Origin: Terebella lapidaria
Taxonomy: Eukaryota > Annelida > Polychaeta > Terebellida > Terebellidae
DNA length: 64,000 nt
Direction of reading: 5' to 3'
Assembly: GCA_949152475.1 (NCBI GenBank)
Contig: OX424564.1
Coordinates: 38,686,165 to 38,750,164 of the forward strand
Shown here: piece after piece, positions 32,860 to 43,759 of the stretch
Numbering within the stretch: the stretch's first letter is position 1
How the letters are laid out: each line of letters begins with the position of its first letter
Translations under genes and position numbers: made by a program
Notes under the pieces: generated by a model
What the model was told of the DNA's origin: nothing
Database searches by the model: none
Seen by the model: the letters and a program-made list of their open reading frames with translations, nothing else

Positions 32860-33145
32860 TCCAGAAGACCCAGCATACAGCATATACGCTCGTCCGGCGT
32901 CCACGGATCTGTCCAGATATGTCTGGAAGAGGAACATCATCTGGTTCGACATCTTGGATGAGTGGATCCATGACGAGCGGCCCCTCGTACTTATTCAGGC
33001 AAATCAGACGGATCCAGAAGACCCACCATACAGCATATATGCTCGTCCGGCGTCCGCGGATCTGTTCAGACATGTCTGAAAGAGGAACATCATCTGATCC
33101 AGCATCTTGGATGAGCGGATCCATGATGAGCGGGCCCTCGTACTT
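32860..33145 (-). repeat. About 140-bp tandem duplication in the gypsy 3' region
   Basis: The blocks at about 32862-33000 and 33006-33140 are near-identical (AGACGGATCCAGAAGACCCA, GCTCGTCCGGCGTCC, GGAACATCATCTG). They encode repeated KYEGPL, MDPLIQD and QIRGRRTS on the minus strand. Confidence 0.85.
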
Positions 33146-33159
33146 CTTCAGGATGTCGA

Positions 33160-33330
33160 TATGGACCACCAGAACCCTATCCGGTAGTCCACCTCTGTCA
33201 CCTGCTTCAGTACGGTGAATGGACCGATCCACGGCCTTGCAAACTTGTTGCCCTGTTTGGCCGGTGGATGGTAATAGTGAACCTATGATGGTAATAACTA
33301 CTGCACCTCCTTGTCAATGACCTCCTGGTG
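33160..33330 (-). pseudogene. Integrase C-terminal fragment of the gypsy remnant
   Basis: The minus strand encodes PPAKQGNKFARPWIGPFTVL, followed in a shifted frame by VLVVHIDILKKYEGP. This is the usual end of retrotransposon integrases, where a GPF-type strand precedes a VHVD.LK motif. It is broken and isolated from the catalytic core. Confidence 0.75.
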
Positions 33331-33449
33331 CATGACAGCTGCTCGTCATAGACTCTGTTTAATCGGGCGCTAGTCCAACCGCACCTCCAGGACTCATGAA
33401 CACATCTGCATAGTGCCGAAGCAATTTGCAGAGAGCATGTCGCTGATCT

Positions 33450-33761
33450 TCATCCAACCGGTCCTTCGGAACACAACATTCCAAATGCGGAAACGGGGTC
33501 GTCAGCGATGATCCAGCTAGACGCAGCAAATGTGCAGATGACTGCTACACTCCTGCGGCACAGTACAACCAGAGCGTCGGTGGGATTCACCACAAGAATA
33601 GGCATCGCACGAGCGTTGGACTTGAACAGAGCCCCATCTAGTGCGAGTCCCGTATCTCGGGCAAAATTACTCACAGGTAGTACTATACACAGACGACCAT
33701 CGAGAGATGTCCACGGGTGGTACGTTCGGGCCTCGACGATCATCTCGCGGTAGGACGGCAC
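33450..33761 (-). pseudogene. Protease-RT linker fragment of the gypsy remnant
   Basis: A 103-codon open stretch with FARDTGLALDGALF and ARAMPILVVNPTDALVVL. It resembles the beta-rich segment between protease and reverse transcriptase in gypsy Pol proteins, where an N.T/SD motif is common. Similarity was judged by eye. Confidence 0.6.
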
Positions 33762-34029
33762 GATGGTGGTGTGCCACCAGGAGTTGGAATGAATGGGTCG
33801 GACCCGCCTGGAAGAGATAATGGGTGTTTCCTCCTATCCGGAGTTCACCGGAACTGAAGTCTGTGATCACCAAGTGTATCCGTAAAAGTTCATTCCAATG
33901 ATCCCGGTTGCTCTGATATCTGCGATGATCGCCTCTGTTTTTGAAACCACGCTTCGAAGAGCTTGTAACTGCCAGGATCCTGCAACTCCATGCTGCGGAA
34001 AGCGAGTTCACACTTGTACGTCCCCGTGA

Positions 34030-34100
34030 CGACGAGAGACCTCTGAGCCGGAATCTACAAGGAACCAGACCGGCTCCCGCCCAAAAGGCAAGGACAGGTA
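34030..34100 (-). pseudogene. Retroelement aspartic protease motif
   Basis: PVWFLVDSGSEVS on the minus strand carries the D-S-G active-site triad in a hydrophobic context, typical of retropepsins. The flap and the rest of the fold are disrupted. Confidence 0.8.
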
Positions 34101-34463
34101 CCAGCATGGGTCCCTAACCAGCGCGCACGTCGAATGACCGCAATCACCTGAGGCACTGTGTTCAGTCCTCGTTGTCTGACTCAGCTGCAGAGGAGCTGGA
34201 CGTATCCTCAAGGACCACTCATGTAGGAGTTTTATCTATTGGAGGATCGTCCGGCTTGTCAGCGGGTGGGGCAGGTTCAGGTGCCACACGGCAACTGTCC
34301 CCGGACGCAGTGTTGGTCGTCACCACGTCTGGTTTCATTTTCCCTCATGCAAGGGTTATTGCCATTGTCCCAGAGTACCTGGGCGAAAGGAAGTGTTCCT
34401 CCGGTGGGGCTCAGGCAAGCTGCCTTTGAAACCACAAGCCTGAAAGTTTTCCAGCAACTCCGG

Positions 34464-34505
34464 ACACTGCAACCAGAAGTGGCCCTGTTTTCCGCAGAAG
34501 TAGCA
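34464..34505 (-). pseudogene. Gag CCHC zinc knuckle
   Basis: The minus strand encodes CYFCGKQGHFWLQC, an exact C-x2-C-x4-H-x4-C knuckle, the nucleic-acid-binding motif of retroelement Gag proteins. It lies just upstream of the protease motif, as expected. Confidence 0.85.
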
Positions 34506-34969
34506 GGGTCGGTAGATGTTTGGTCCGGATCATCTGCGGGGTGCTGAAATCTTACTATTCCAGGTCATACTCATCCAAGGACGAACATGACGCAGCGGCG
34601 GGCGTCACTGGGGGTGACGTAGGCGCACCAACCCACTGAGAATTTGGATTCTGCGCCGGTTCTCGGCGAGCTGGAAACACCCAAGGAGCCACCTCAGCCA
34701 CCTCAGTGAGGCGGCCTACCTTGGTACAGCCGAGGCCGGAGCCAGAGGCATCTGTCTGGATCTGACAGCTGCCTCTATCGCAAGTGCTGATTCAATCATC
34801 ATCATCACCCGCTGACAAATGGCCTCCTGCATCGACCGTTTTACATGGGCGGCCAGGGTGTATGTGGTACGGCTGCCTAATCATAAACTGGTCGATCAGC
34901 ATCGGTTCGAACATATATATGACTTCATAACATAATCCAAACCTCTCGGTGCAAGCGTTCAGGCCTCAG

Positions 34970-36720
34970 AGGCCAATTTACACATTCTATTTCAGACATT
35001 TAGCACTCAAAGTCATCCAAGGTCAAGGTCAAGGACATCATTAGTTATGACATTTAGGACTCCCTTTATACTCGTAATGCAAACATAATGTATATCTACA
35101 CACAATCCACATGTAGAGGCAAGTTCGGGCATTTTTTACCCAAAACTCTAAGCTCTATCTTCATGCTTTCTAGGAGTACAGCAGTGGTAGCTCAAATTAT
35201 GAAAGAAAAACGTGCCGAAAATTCAATATTGATTTTCAAAAGGTGAATTTTTTCGCCTAGAAATGACCCAAAATGGAAAGTTATGTGATTTGAGTACAAA
35301 ACAAGTTTTTTAACGACTCCTCAAAAACTCAAAATGGCCGCCATGCATAGACCAGAGATTCAAAGGCAACAAAAATTATACACGTCACAAAGGGATGTAA
35401 GGTAATTTTGCCGGTCCCTGTAGCACAGTGATCAAGCTGCAGGATTCAAAGCTGGGATGTTGTGAGTATTAATCCCATCGGTGACCGAGGGATTTGTCAT
35501 GGCCGATCCCCACCCAGGATGGGTGTGCTGTTCACTCAATGGGATGGCTGACCACTCAGCCGTGAGTTACTCACCTACGAGTACAATATTGGGAGACTTT
35601 CTGGTGGTATGAATCAGAATGGGGCTGATTACACCATAGGGTCTGCAGGTGCTTTGTTAATCGGGCTTCGTTGACACCAGGATAGATTCATGGTCTGGTA
35701 GGGACACCCCCATGCCAGGTCCATGAACGGTATGATAGGAAGCGTGTGACATAGCCTTGTCATGCAGTCCCAAACTGGAATGGAACTCCACAGTTGTATA
35801 TATATATCACACCCCATAATTAAGTTGCAGAGCATATACACAAAAATGTGTTCGCCCAACAAAAATATTTTTAAACAATGGAATCGGGAACATAAATTAG
35901 AAAAAAAATTCGGACGAATTGAGAAAATGGCTGTCAAAAGTCTAAAATTGGCTGTTTTTCATCAAATGGCCACCCTTTTGAAAAAAATGGGTAAATAAAA
36001 AAAACTAAAAAACCGTTCCTGAAAATATTATTAAGTATTTTTGTGCAAAACTTCCGAACGTTTCGACCGTAAACTTTAGAGCTAAAAACGTGGACGACAG
36101 AGGGATTGAAAAAAGACACAAAGCCATGCCAAAAAGTTAGCGGACCATAGAGCCAGTAACCTAAAAATGCTGTCTCAGCAAAACAATTCAGGTCAAAGTT
36201 CATCCCAAATACCCTTCAGACATGTTAAGGTACGTTTCGCTCTACGACGCCATGTTTCCGAGATACATAAGAATCCTCAAGGAAGAATCAGAAAAAAAGA
36301 TCTTTCGCGCTCTAGGTCAAAAGTCGTCTGATGGGTTGATCCGAGAACCAATAAGATTCATTCCCCGTAGCATATATTCCTGCATGCAAAGTTCTGCAGC
36401 CAAGTTCCAAAATTAACCTTGATTTCGTCCTCACGGACCCTGGAGAGGGTTAAAAAACAAAATAATTTTTCCACTTTTTGAGTTATCGTCCAGAAACAAT
36501 GGACCTCATTGACCTCGGAGGGGGTTGAAAACAACAGAATTTTCCATTTTTCGAGATATTGTCCAGAAACCAAAATAAGAAGTTCCAAAATAAACCTTGA
36601 TTCCGACCTCACGGACCTGGGAGAGGGCTCAAAAACAAAATAATTTTTCCACATATTATTTTTGAGCAGTTGTGTAATTTGGCAAGGATACATCAAGGCA
36701 AACTAAAGTTTTCATCTGGA
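34970..36720. repeat. Family B-like dispersed repeat region
   Basis: Contains GGTCAAGGTCAAGGACATCA, AAATGGCCGCCATG-type blocks, an AAGGTACGTTTCGCTCTACG block shared with family A, and CGGACCATAGAGCCAG, which resembles the end of the repeat at 45050. It appears to be a patchwork of old copies of both AGGTCA-rich families. No coding sequence. A tRNA-like SINE is embedded at about 35410. Confidence 0.6.
35405..35650 (+). mobile_element. Possible tRNA-derived SINE
   Basis: GTCCCTGTAGCACAGTGATC contains a good pol III A box (TAGCACAGTGA), and about 40 bases later GTGAGTATTAATCCC is a degenerate B box. This spacing is that of a tRNA head. A GACCGAGGGA segment and a non-tRNA body follow. The 3' end is not clear. 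Confidence 0.45.
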
Positions 36721-37327
36721 AACCAAAACCGTGGAAGACAAAGAAAAAATGCTAAAAGTATGACTATGGACATCTTGGTAAGGACTGGTGTTTCAGTTCT
36801 GGTAGTTTACTCACGAGCTGTTGTCATTACTGTGCATCAGCACAACACAGGTCTGTGTCTCAATTGACACCATTTCGGTACATTTTTCCAGACCGGATGA
36901 ACACTGCCATGTGTCAACTTGTTGACTTCTATCATGTCTTCCTTTACTTCCTGTGTGCTAGGGTAGTTAGGCCAAGTATTTTAACACTTTCTTCATGTCA
37001 ATGTCGACATACCTGGTGGTAGCTTTGTAGCCCTTCTTTGCTCATTTTCTAATGCTATTTTGTCTCTTTTTTCCTGTGTGGATTCAAAATGGATATTCAA
37101 GATGGCTTCCCAAAATTGCCACATATAAGGGGACAAACATTTTTGCATCCAGATATTTTTGTAGGTCCTTCGTATCAGTGCAGACATGCTCGTTGCTTCG
37201 TTGATTTTTTTTTATTAATGTACTCAAATTTCAACTGGGTGTCGATTATTATATCAATGTACTTTTCTTTTGTGTATGCTAGGGTATGCTTTTCATTTTG
37301 TGTGTTGAGTGGGTACTCATGTTTCCC

Positions 37328-37573
37328 CTACTGCTCCCTTCCAATTTTCATATTCCGGTGAAAATTTAGCAGCCACTTATTCGACCAGTCCATGCACTTG
37401 TCCAGGTGTCCCTGATCTTTCTTACACTTTATGTTGTATATCTTGGTGTCATCGGCGAAGAGGTAGCAATGTGAAATCATATTCAGAGTTAGGTCATTGG
37501 TGTATATGAAGAATAGAATTAACTTATTCTTATTGCGCTCTGTTGCTGAGGGATGATGTAATCCAAGCATCAT
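37328..37573 (-). pseudogene. LINE reverse transcriptase fragment
   Basis: The 81-codon frame contains FFIYTNDLTLNM, CYLFADDTKIYN and WSNKWLLNFH, the palm region of non-LTR RTs with the F-A-D-D catalytic motif. It is isolated from the rest of RT by frameshifts. Confidence 0.85.
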
Positions 37574-38184
37574 TTCCTGTTATTCCGTACATTTTCAGTT
37601 TCTCAATGAAACCTCTGTGTGGTACGTACCCCTGGCAGTTCGTACCCCTGGCAGCTCTGGCAGCTCAGGTTGATCTCCCGCTGACTTGTTGCTTGCTGAA
37701 CATCTTATCATCTGCTCTGGTAATATACTTGTGAGTGACACTGGTTTGTAGTTTCCTGGCTGTTTTTATTACCCTTTTTCTAGATTGCTGTCATGTTTGA
37801 TGTTTTCCACTCCGCTGGTACCGACTGTGTAATGACTGTGTTGTTGTATATAAGCGTGAGTGCTGGTATTAGCTCGTCTTTGCATTGCTTCAATATGATT
37901 GGTGGACTATTGCCTGGGCCTGATGATTTGTTGATGTACTCTGCTTTCGGTGATCCAAAGACGATGAAATTCGGTTCTTTCTGCTCTCTATCTTTGCCCT
38001 CATTTATTGTGCTTTATGTTGTATCTTGTGTCTTCATAAGACCCTCGTTGTTGGGGTGTGCTTCTTGTTTTATTTCTTCGATGTCCCTCTGTACTTGGTG
38101 CATTTTGGGTTCCAGTGATTCGATACTCTTTTTCATATCATCTTGGTTCTGTTGCATCTTTGAAAGGGTGGCCATTACCTTATA

Positions 38185-38415
38185 TACTTGTCTATTGCAA
38201 CCTTTACAATACCAGTGGAGTGAGGTGTATCATCTCCTGCATTTTCTACTAAGAAATTGTATACTTCTGGCAATGTTACTTGCAGTGTGAAACCAATATT
38301 CACATATTTCACAGTCCAGCAGCTTGGTCACCTCTTTCAGTGGCTTAGAGCAGTTGTAGCACTGGTGTTTGAGGGTCTGCCTCTCTTTTGCGAGTCCGAC
38401 GTTTTGTTTGTGCAA
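38185..38415 (-). pseudogene. LINE ORF1 fragment with PHD-type zinc finger
   Basis: Minus-strand codons give CYNCSKPLKEVTKLLDCEIC and EYWFH, then after a stop HWYCKGCNRQ, i.e. a C-x2-C, C-x2-C, H and C-x2-C arrangement as in PHD fingers. A helical segment (LSKMQQNQDDMKKSIESLE) follows. PHD fingers are known in ORF1 proteins of some CR1/L2-type LINEs. Confidence 0.72.
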
Positions 38416-38579
38416 CAGTTATGTTTGTTATACTAGTTCTGTTGTAGACACAGATCTTGACATGATTGATCAGCAGCTTTTGAGCCGCCAACCCACAGGT
38501 CAACTTGTTCAGTATCGTCATATTCAGCTGTCATAGCAGCTGTCAGGTCGCTTGGCTGATGTCTCGGTTCAATAATCTG

Positions 38580-41500
38580 CATGCAGGTCAGCAGCTTTGA
38601 GTCGCTTACCCTTCAGTCTGCAGGTCAGCAGCTTTGAGTCGCCTACCCTTCAGTCTGCAAGTTAGCAGCTTTGAGTCGCCTACCCTTCAGTCTGCAGGTT
38701 AGCAGCTTTGAGTCGCCTACCCTTCAGTCTGCAAGTTAGCAGCTTTGAGTCGCCTACCCTTCAGTCTGCAGGTTAGCAGCCTTGCGTCGCCTACCCTTCA
38801 GTCTGCAGGTTAGCAGCTTTGAGTCGCCTACCCTTCAGTCTGCAGGTTAGCAGCTTTGAGTCGCTTACCCTTCAGTCTGCAGGTTAGCAGCCTTGCGTCG
38901 CCTACCCTTCAGTCTGCAGGTTAGCAGCCTTGCGTCGCCTACCCTTCAGTCTGCAAGTTAGCAGCTTTGAGTCGCCTACCCTTCAGTCTGCAGGTTAGCA
39001 GCTTTGAGTCACCTACCCTTCAGTCTGCAAGTTAGCAGCTTTGAGTCGCCTACCCTTCAGTCTGCAGGTTAGCAGCTTTGAGTCGCCTACCCTTCAGTCT
39101 GCAAGTTAGCAGCTTTGAGTCGCCTACCCTTCAGTCTGCAGGTTAGCAGCTTTGAGTCGCCTACCCTTCAGTCTGCAGGTTAGCAGCCTTGCGTCGCCTA
39201 CCCTTCAGTCTGCAGGTTAGCAGCTTTGAGTCGCCTACCCTTCAGTCTGCAGGTTAGCAGCCTTGCGTCGCCTACCCTTCAGTCTGCAAGTTAGCAGCTT
39301 TGAGTCGCCTACCCTTCAGTCTGCAGGTTAGCAGCTTTGAGTCGCATACCCTTCAGTTTGTAGGTTAGCAGTTTTGAGTTGTTTATTTTTCAGTCTGCAA
39401 GTCAGCAGCTTTGAGTCGCCTACCCTTCAGTCTGCAGGTTAGCAGCTTTGAGTCGCCTACCCTTCAGTCTGCAGGTTAGCAGCTTTGAGTCGCCTACCCT
39501 TCAGTCTGCAAGTCAGCAGCTTTGAGTCGCCTACCCTTCAGTCTGCAGGTTAGCAGCTTTGAGTCGCCTACCCTTCAGTTTGTAGGTTAGCAGTTTTGAG
39601 TTGTTTATTTTTCAGTCTGCAAGTCAGCAGCCTTGAGTCGCCTACCCTTCAGTCTGCAGGTTAGCAGCTTTGAGTCGCCTACCCTTCAGTTTGTAGGTTA
39701 GCAGTTTTGAGTTGTTTATTTTTCAGTCTGCAAGTCAGCAGCTTTGAGTCGCCTACCCTTCAGTCTGCAGGTCAGCAGCTTTGAGTCGCCTACCCTTCAG
39801 TCTGCAAGTCAGCAGCTTTGAGTCGCCTACCCTTCAGTCTGCAAGTCAGCAGCTTTGAGTCGCCTACCCTTCAGTTTGCAGTTCAGCTGCTCGAGTCGCC
39901 TACCCTTCAGTCTGCAAGTCAGCAGCTTTGAGTCGCCTACCCTTCAGTTTGCAGTTCAGCTGCTCGAGTCGCCTACCCTTCAGTCTGCAAGTCAGCAGCT
40001 TTGAGTCGCCTACCCTTCAGTCTGCAAGTCAGCAGCTTTGAGTCGCCTACCCTTCAGTTTGCAGTTCAGCTGCTCGAGTCGCCTACCCTTCAGTCTGCAA
40101 GTCAGCAGCTTTGAGTCGCCTACCCTTCAGTCTGCAGGTTAGCAGCCTCGAGTCGCCTACCCTTCAGTCTGCAGGTCAGCAGCCTTGCGTCGCCTACCCT
40201 TCAGTCTGCAAGTCAGCAGCTTTGAGTCGCCTACTCTTCAGTCTGCAAGTCAGCAGCTTTGAGTCGCCTACCCTTCAGTTTGCAGTTCAGCTGCTCGAGT
40301 CGCCTACCCTTCAGTCTGCAAGTCAGCAGCTTTGAGTCGCCTACTCTTCAGTCTGCAAGTCAGCAGCTTTGAGTCGCCTACCCTTCAGTCTGCAGGTTAG
40401 CAGCCTTGCGTCGCCTACCCTTCAGTCTGCAAGTCAGCAGCTTTGAGTCGCCTACTCTTCAGTCTGCAAGTCAGCAGCTTTGAGTCGCCTACCCTTCAGT
40501 CTGCAGGTTAGCAGCTTTGAGTCGCCTACCCTTCAGTTTGCAGTTCAGCTGCTCAAGTCGCCTACCCTTCAGTCTGCAAGTCAGCAGCTTTGAGTCGCCT
40601 ACCCTTCAGTCTGCAGGTTAGCAGCCTTGCGTCGCCTACTCTTCAGTCTGCAAGTCAGCAGCTTCGAGTCACCTACCCTTCAGTCTGCAGGTTAGCAGCC
40701 TTGCGTCGCCTACTCTTCAGTCTGCAAGTCAGCAGCTTCGAGTCTGCAAGTCTGCAAGTTAGCAGCTTTGAGTCGCCGACCCTTCAGTCTGCAGGTTAGC
40801 AGCTTTGAGTCGCATACCCTTCAGTTTGTAGGTTAGCAGTTTTGAGTTGTTTATTTTTCAGTCTGCAAGTCAGCAGCTTTGAGTCGCCTACCCTTCAGTC
40901 TGCAGGTTAGCAGCTTTGAGTCGCCTACCCTTCAGTCTGCAGGTTAGCAGCTTTGAGTCGCCTACCCTTCAGTCTGCAAGTCAGCAGCTTTGAGTCGCCT
41001 ACCCTTCAGTCTGCAGGTTAGCAGCTTTGAGTCGCCTACCCTTCAGTTTGTAGGTTAGCAGTTTTGAGTTGTTTATTTTTCAGTCTGCAAGTCAGCAGCC
41101 TTGAGTCGCCTACCCTTCAGTCTGCAGGTTAGCAGCTTTGAGTCGCCTACCCTTCAGTCTGCAAGTCAGCAGCTTTGAGTCGCCTACCCTTCAGTCTGCA
41201 GGTCAGCAGCTTTGAGTCGCCTACCCTTCAGTTTGTAGGTTAGCAGTTTTGAGTTGTTTATTTTTCAGTCTGCAAGTCAGCATCTTTGAGTCGCCTACCC
41301 TTCAGTCTGCAGGTCAGCAGCTTTGAGTCGCCTACCCTTCAGTCTGCAAGTCAGCAGCTTTGAGTCGCCTACCCTTCAGTCTGCAAGTCAGCAGCTTTGA
41401 GTCGCCTACCCTTCAGTTTGCAGTTCAGCTGCTCGAGTCGCCTACCCTTCAGTCTGCAAGTCAGCAGCTTTGAGTCGCCTACCCTTCAGTTTGCAGTTCA

Positions 41501-42545
41501 GCTGCTCGAGTCGCCTACCCTTCAGTCTGCAAGTCAGCAGCTTTGAGTCGCCTACCCTTCAGTCTGCAAGTCAGCAGCTTTGAGTCGCCTACCCTTCAGT
41601 TTGCAGTTCAGCTGCTCGAGTCGCCTACCCTTCAGTCTGCAAGTCAGCAGCTTTGAGTCGCCTACCCTTCAGTCTGCAGGTTAGCAGCCTCGAGTCGCCT
41701 ACCCTTCAGTCTGCAGGTCAGCAGCCTTGCGTCGCCTACCCTTCAGTCTGCAAGTCAGCAGCTTTGAGTCGCCTACTCTTCAGTCTGCAAGTCAGCAGCT
41801 TTGAGTCGCCTACCCTTCAGTTTGCAGTTCAGCTGCTCGAGTCGCCTACCCTTCAGTCTGCAAGTCAGCAGCTTTGAGTCGCCTACTCTTCAGTCTGCAA
41901 GTCAGCAGCTTTGAGTCGCCTACCCTTCAGTCTGCAGGTTAGCAGCCTTGCGTCGCCTACCCTTCAGTCTGCAAGTCAGCAGCCTTGCGTCGCCTACTCT
42001 TCAGTCTGCAAGTCAGCAGCTTCGAGTCACCTACCCTTCAGTCTGCAGGTTAGCAGCCTTGCGTCGCCTACTCTTCAGTCTGCAAGTCAGCAGCTTCGAG
42101 TCACCTACCCTTCAGTCTGCAGGTTAGCAGCCTTGCGTCGCCTACTCTTCAGTCTGCAAGTCAGCAGCTTTCGAGTCACCTACCCTTCAGTCTGCAAGTT
42201 AGCAGCATTGAGTCGCCTACCCTTCAGTCTGCAGGTTAGCAGCCTTGCGTCGCCTACTCTTCAGTCTGCAGGTTAGCAGCCTTGAGTCGCCTACCCTTCA
42301 GTCTGCAGGTTAGCAGCCTTGCGTCGCCTACTCTTCAGTCTGCAGGTTAGCAGCCTTGAGTCGCCTACCCTTCAGCCTGCAGGTTAGCAGCCTTGCGTCG
42401 CCTACTCTTCAGTCTGCAGGTTAGCAGCATTGCGTCGCCTACTCTTCAGTCTGCAGGTTAGCAGCCTTGAGTCACCTACCCTTCAGTCTGCAAGTTAGCA
42501 GCATTGAGTCGCCTACCCTTCAGTCTGCAAGTCAGCAGCTTTTGG
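38580..42545. repeat. 37-bp satellite array (about 107 units)
   Basis: The core unit is CTACCCTTCAGTCTGCAGG, continuing with TTAGCAGCTTTGAGTCGC, 37 bp in total. Variants include CAAGTCAGCAGC, CCTTGCGTCGC and a diverged TTTGTAGGTTAGCAGTTTTG / TTGTTTATTTTTCAG block. The diverged block occurs at about 39350, 39580 and 39690 and again at about 40815, 41045 and 41235, showing a higher-order duplication of about 1.47-1.54 kb. Short open frames here are by-products of the repeat and are not genes. Confidence 0.97.
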
Positions 42546-43234
42546 GCCGTCTACCTTTCAGGCCAGTTTCGTTATATTCTTCAGCAGCTTTCAGGTCACT
42601 TGTCTGATGTCATGAGTCAACCAGTGAGAAGGTCAGCAGCTTTAGAACCGCCTACCTTTGATAGTTGTGTTCTGCCTCCCTTAAAGTGGTGTTCAGTCTC
42701 ACTGTCCAAATCGCTGTTAGATTCTGAAGTATTGATATTCGTGTCTGCTGTCTTCACTGTGTTGTTAGTATGTTATTTATGTTCAGAATATTTGCTACAT
42801 GCATGCCTTTATTAATCGTTCCAAAAATGTGTTTTTCAGGTGATCATCTGGTTGGATGCCATCTACTGAATTCGAGTGTGACAGCTTACTGATATGTTTG
42901 ATGTAACTTTTCTTAGTTCGAAGATTTTTTCCTGTAGTTTTGAAAAGTTCTGTGTGGAGATGACTGAGCTTTTGGAGCTGTGTGGAGATGACTGAGATTT
43001 TCTGCTGACTTTTCTCGGATGTATGTTATTTATGTTCTGAATATTTGCTTCTAGTATCTTTTGGTGCCCTTCCATTTACTCCCCTGTTCGTGTCTATTGA
43101 CTGCCTCAATTAAAGACCTTGGGGTGCCTTTTGCAGATTAGCTGGATAAATATTTTAGTTATCAATAGTTCCAGTTTCTCTTTCCTGTATAGCTATGTAC
43201 CTTATGTAGATCTATATCCATAGAAGGTTATCAT
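42546..43234. other. Satellite flank, no gene recognised
   Basis: The first 100 bases (GCCGTCTACCTTTCAGG, CAGGTCACTTGTCTGATGTC) resemble the left flank of the array at 38470-38570, so diverged outer units exist on both sides. From 42700 to 43230 there are only low-complexity frames and a small local duplication (GTGTGGAGATGACTGAG at about 42952 and 42980). Confidence 0.55.
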
Positions 43235-43740
43235 TCAATCATTCGAAGGGCAATATCGATGGTGGAGGTGTCTGCTGCTATATTAGGGGTGATATACCAT
43301 ATCGCGTGTGGACATATCTCTACGGCCCTGAATTGGAAATACTTTGGAATACAATGCGACCAAAAGGATGCCAAGATGTTTCTCACACATTACGATACCT
43401 TGAGGATAGTTTATCATCCTCCAGTCGGCATTGCCATACCCGGAAAAGACAGGCCCATGTTGAACCACATTCAAGACTGTCTTAATACTATAATGAGAAA
43501 TCACCGAAACACTGGGATTCCTCTTCTTTGTGATTTCAACCGACTCAACCGATGCAGAGATCAAAAGATTGAAACAGATTGTGACCTCAGCAACACATGG
43601 GGGCGATAGTCTGAACTGTGTTTATACAAACATCAGCGAACTTTCCAACACCCAAGTGGTCGATCCTGGTCTTGGTTTATCAAAACATGGAATACATGTA
43701 GTTTTGTATCGGCATGATGTCTCCCAAACCAAATAAAAAG
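43235..43740 (+). pseudogene. LINE endonuclease (APE-type) fragment
   Basis: The frames encode GDIPYRVWTYLYGPELEIL, IVYHPP, HIQDCLNTIMRNHRNTGI and LLCDFNRLN, and then, frameshifted, LNCVYTNISEL and GLSKHGIHVVLY. These correspond to the middle and end of a non-LTR endonuclease, including counterparts of the GDFN and SDH motifs (both altered here). At least two frameshifts occur. It is on the opposite strand to the LINE remnant at 37-38.4 kb, so it is a separate insertion. Confidence 0.78.
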
Positions 43741-43759
43741 CTGACCAAATTAACATTCA

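Larger units (their letters stand above)
33160..34700 (-). mobile_element. Degraded Ty3/gypsy-type LTR retrotransposon remnant
   Basis: Reading the minus strand from high to low coordinates, I see a CCHC zinc knuckle of Gag (34505-34464), an aspartic-protease active-site motif (about 34100-34030), the protease-to-RT linker region (33761-33450), and then the C-terminal end of integrase (33330-33160). The order is that of Gag-Pol, but RT, RNase H and most of integrase are missing, so an internal deletion lies between about 33450 and 33330. Frameshifts and stops break every frame. No LTRs could be delimited; the 31.3-32.6 kb segment may belong to the same element. Confidence 0.8.
36990..38420 (-). 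mobile_element. Degraded non-LTR retrotransposon (CR1/L2-like) remnant
   Basis: On the minus strand, ORF1 starts near 38415 and encodes a PHD-type finger followed by a coiled-coil-like stretch. The next recognisable segment (about 37950-37780) is the start of a reverse transcriptase (GPGNSPPIILKQC, VPAEWKTSNMTAI). Later pieces are LFADDTKIYN (RT catalytic motif, about 37470) and ALENEQRRATKLPPGM (about 37000-37045). The endonuclease and part of RT are deleted, and stops interrupt the frames. The superfamily assignment rests on ORF1 type and RT motifs. Confidence 0.8.

Noticed and set aside
37793..38290. 165-codon open frame on the plus strand
   Set aside because: It is the antisense shadow of the minus-strand LINE ORF1 and RT segments.
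40111..42276. Open frames of 69-121 codons inside the 37-bp satellite
   Set aside because: They cycle through frames because 37 is not divisible by 3, and they repeat identically with the array; by-products of the repeat.
38580..42545. CRISPR-like array
   Set aside because: The units are directly adjacent without unique spacers, the period is a constant 37 bp, and the context is a metazoan genome. It is a satellite.
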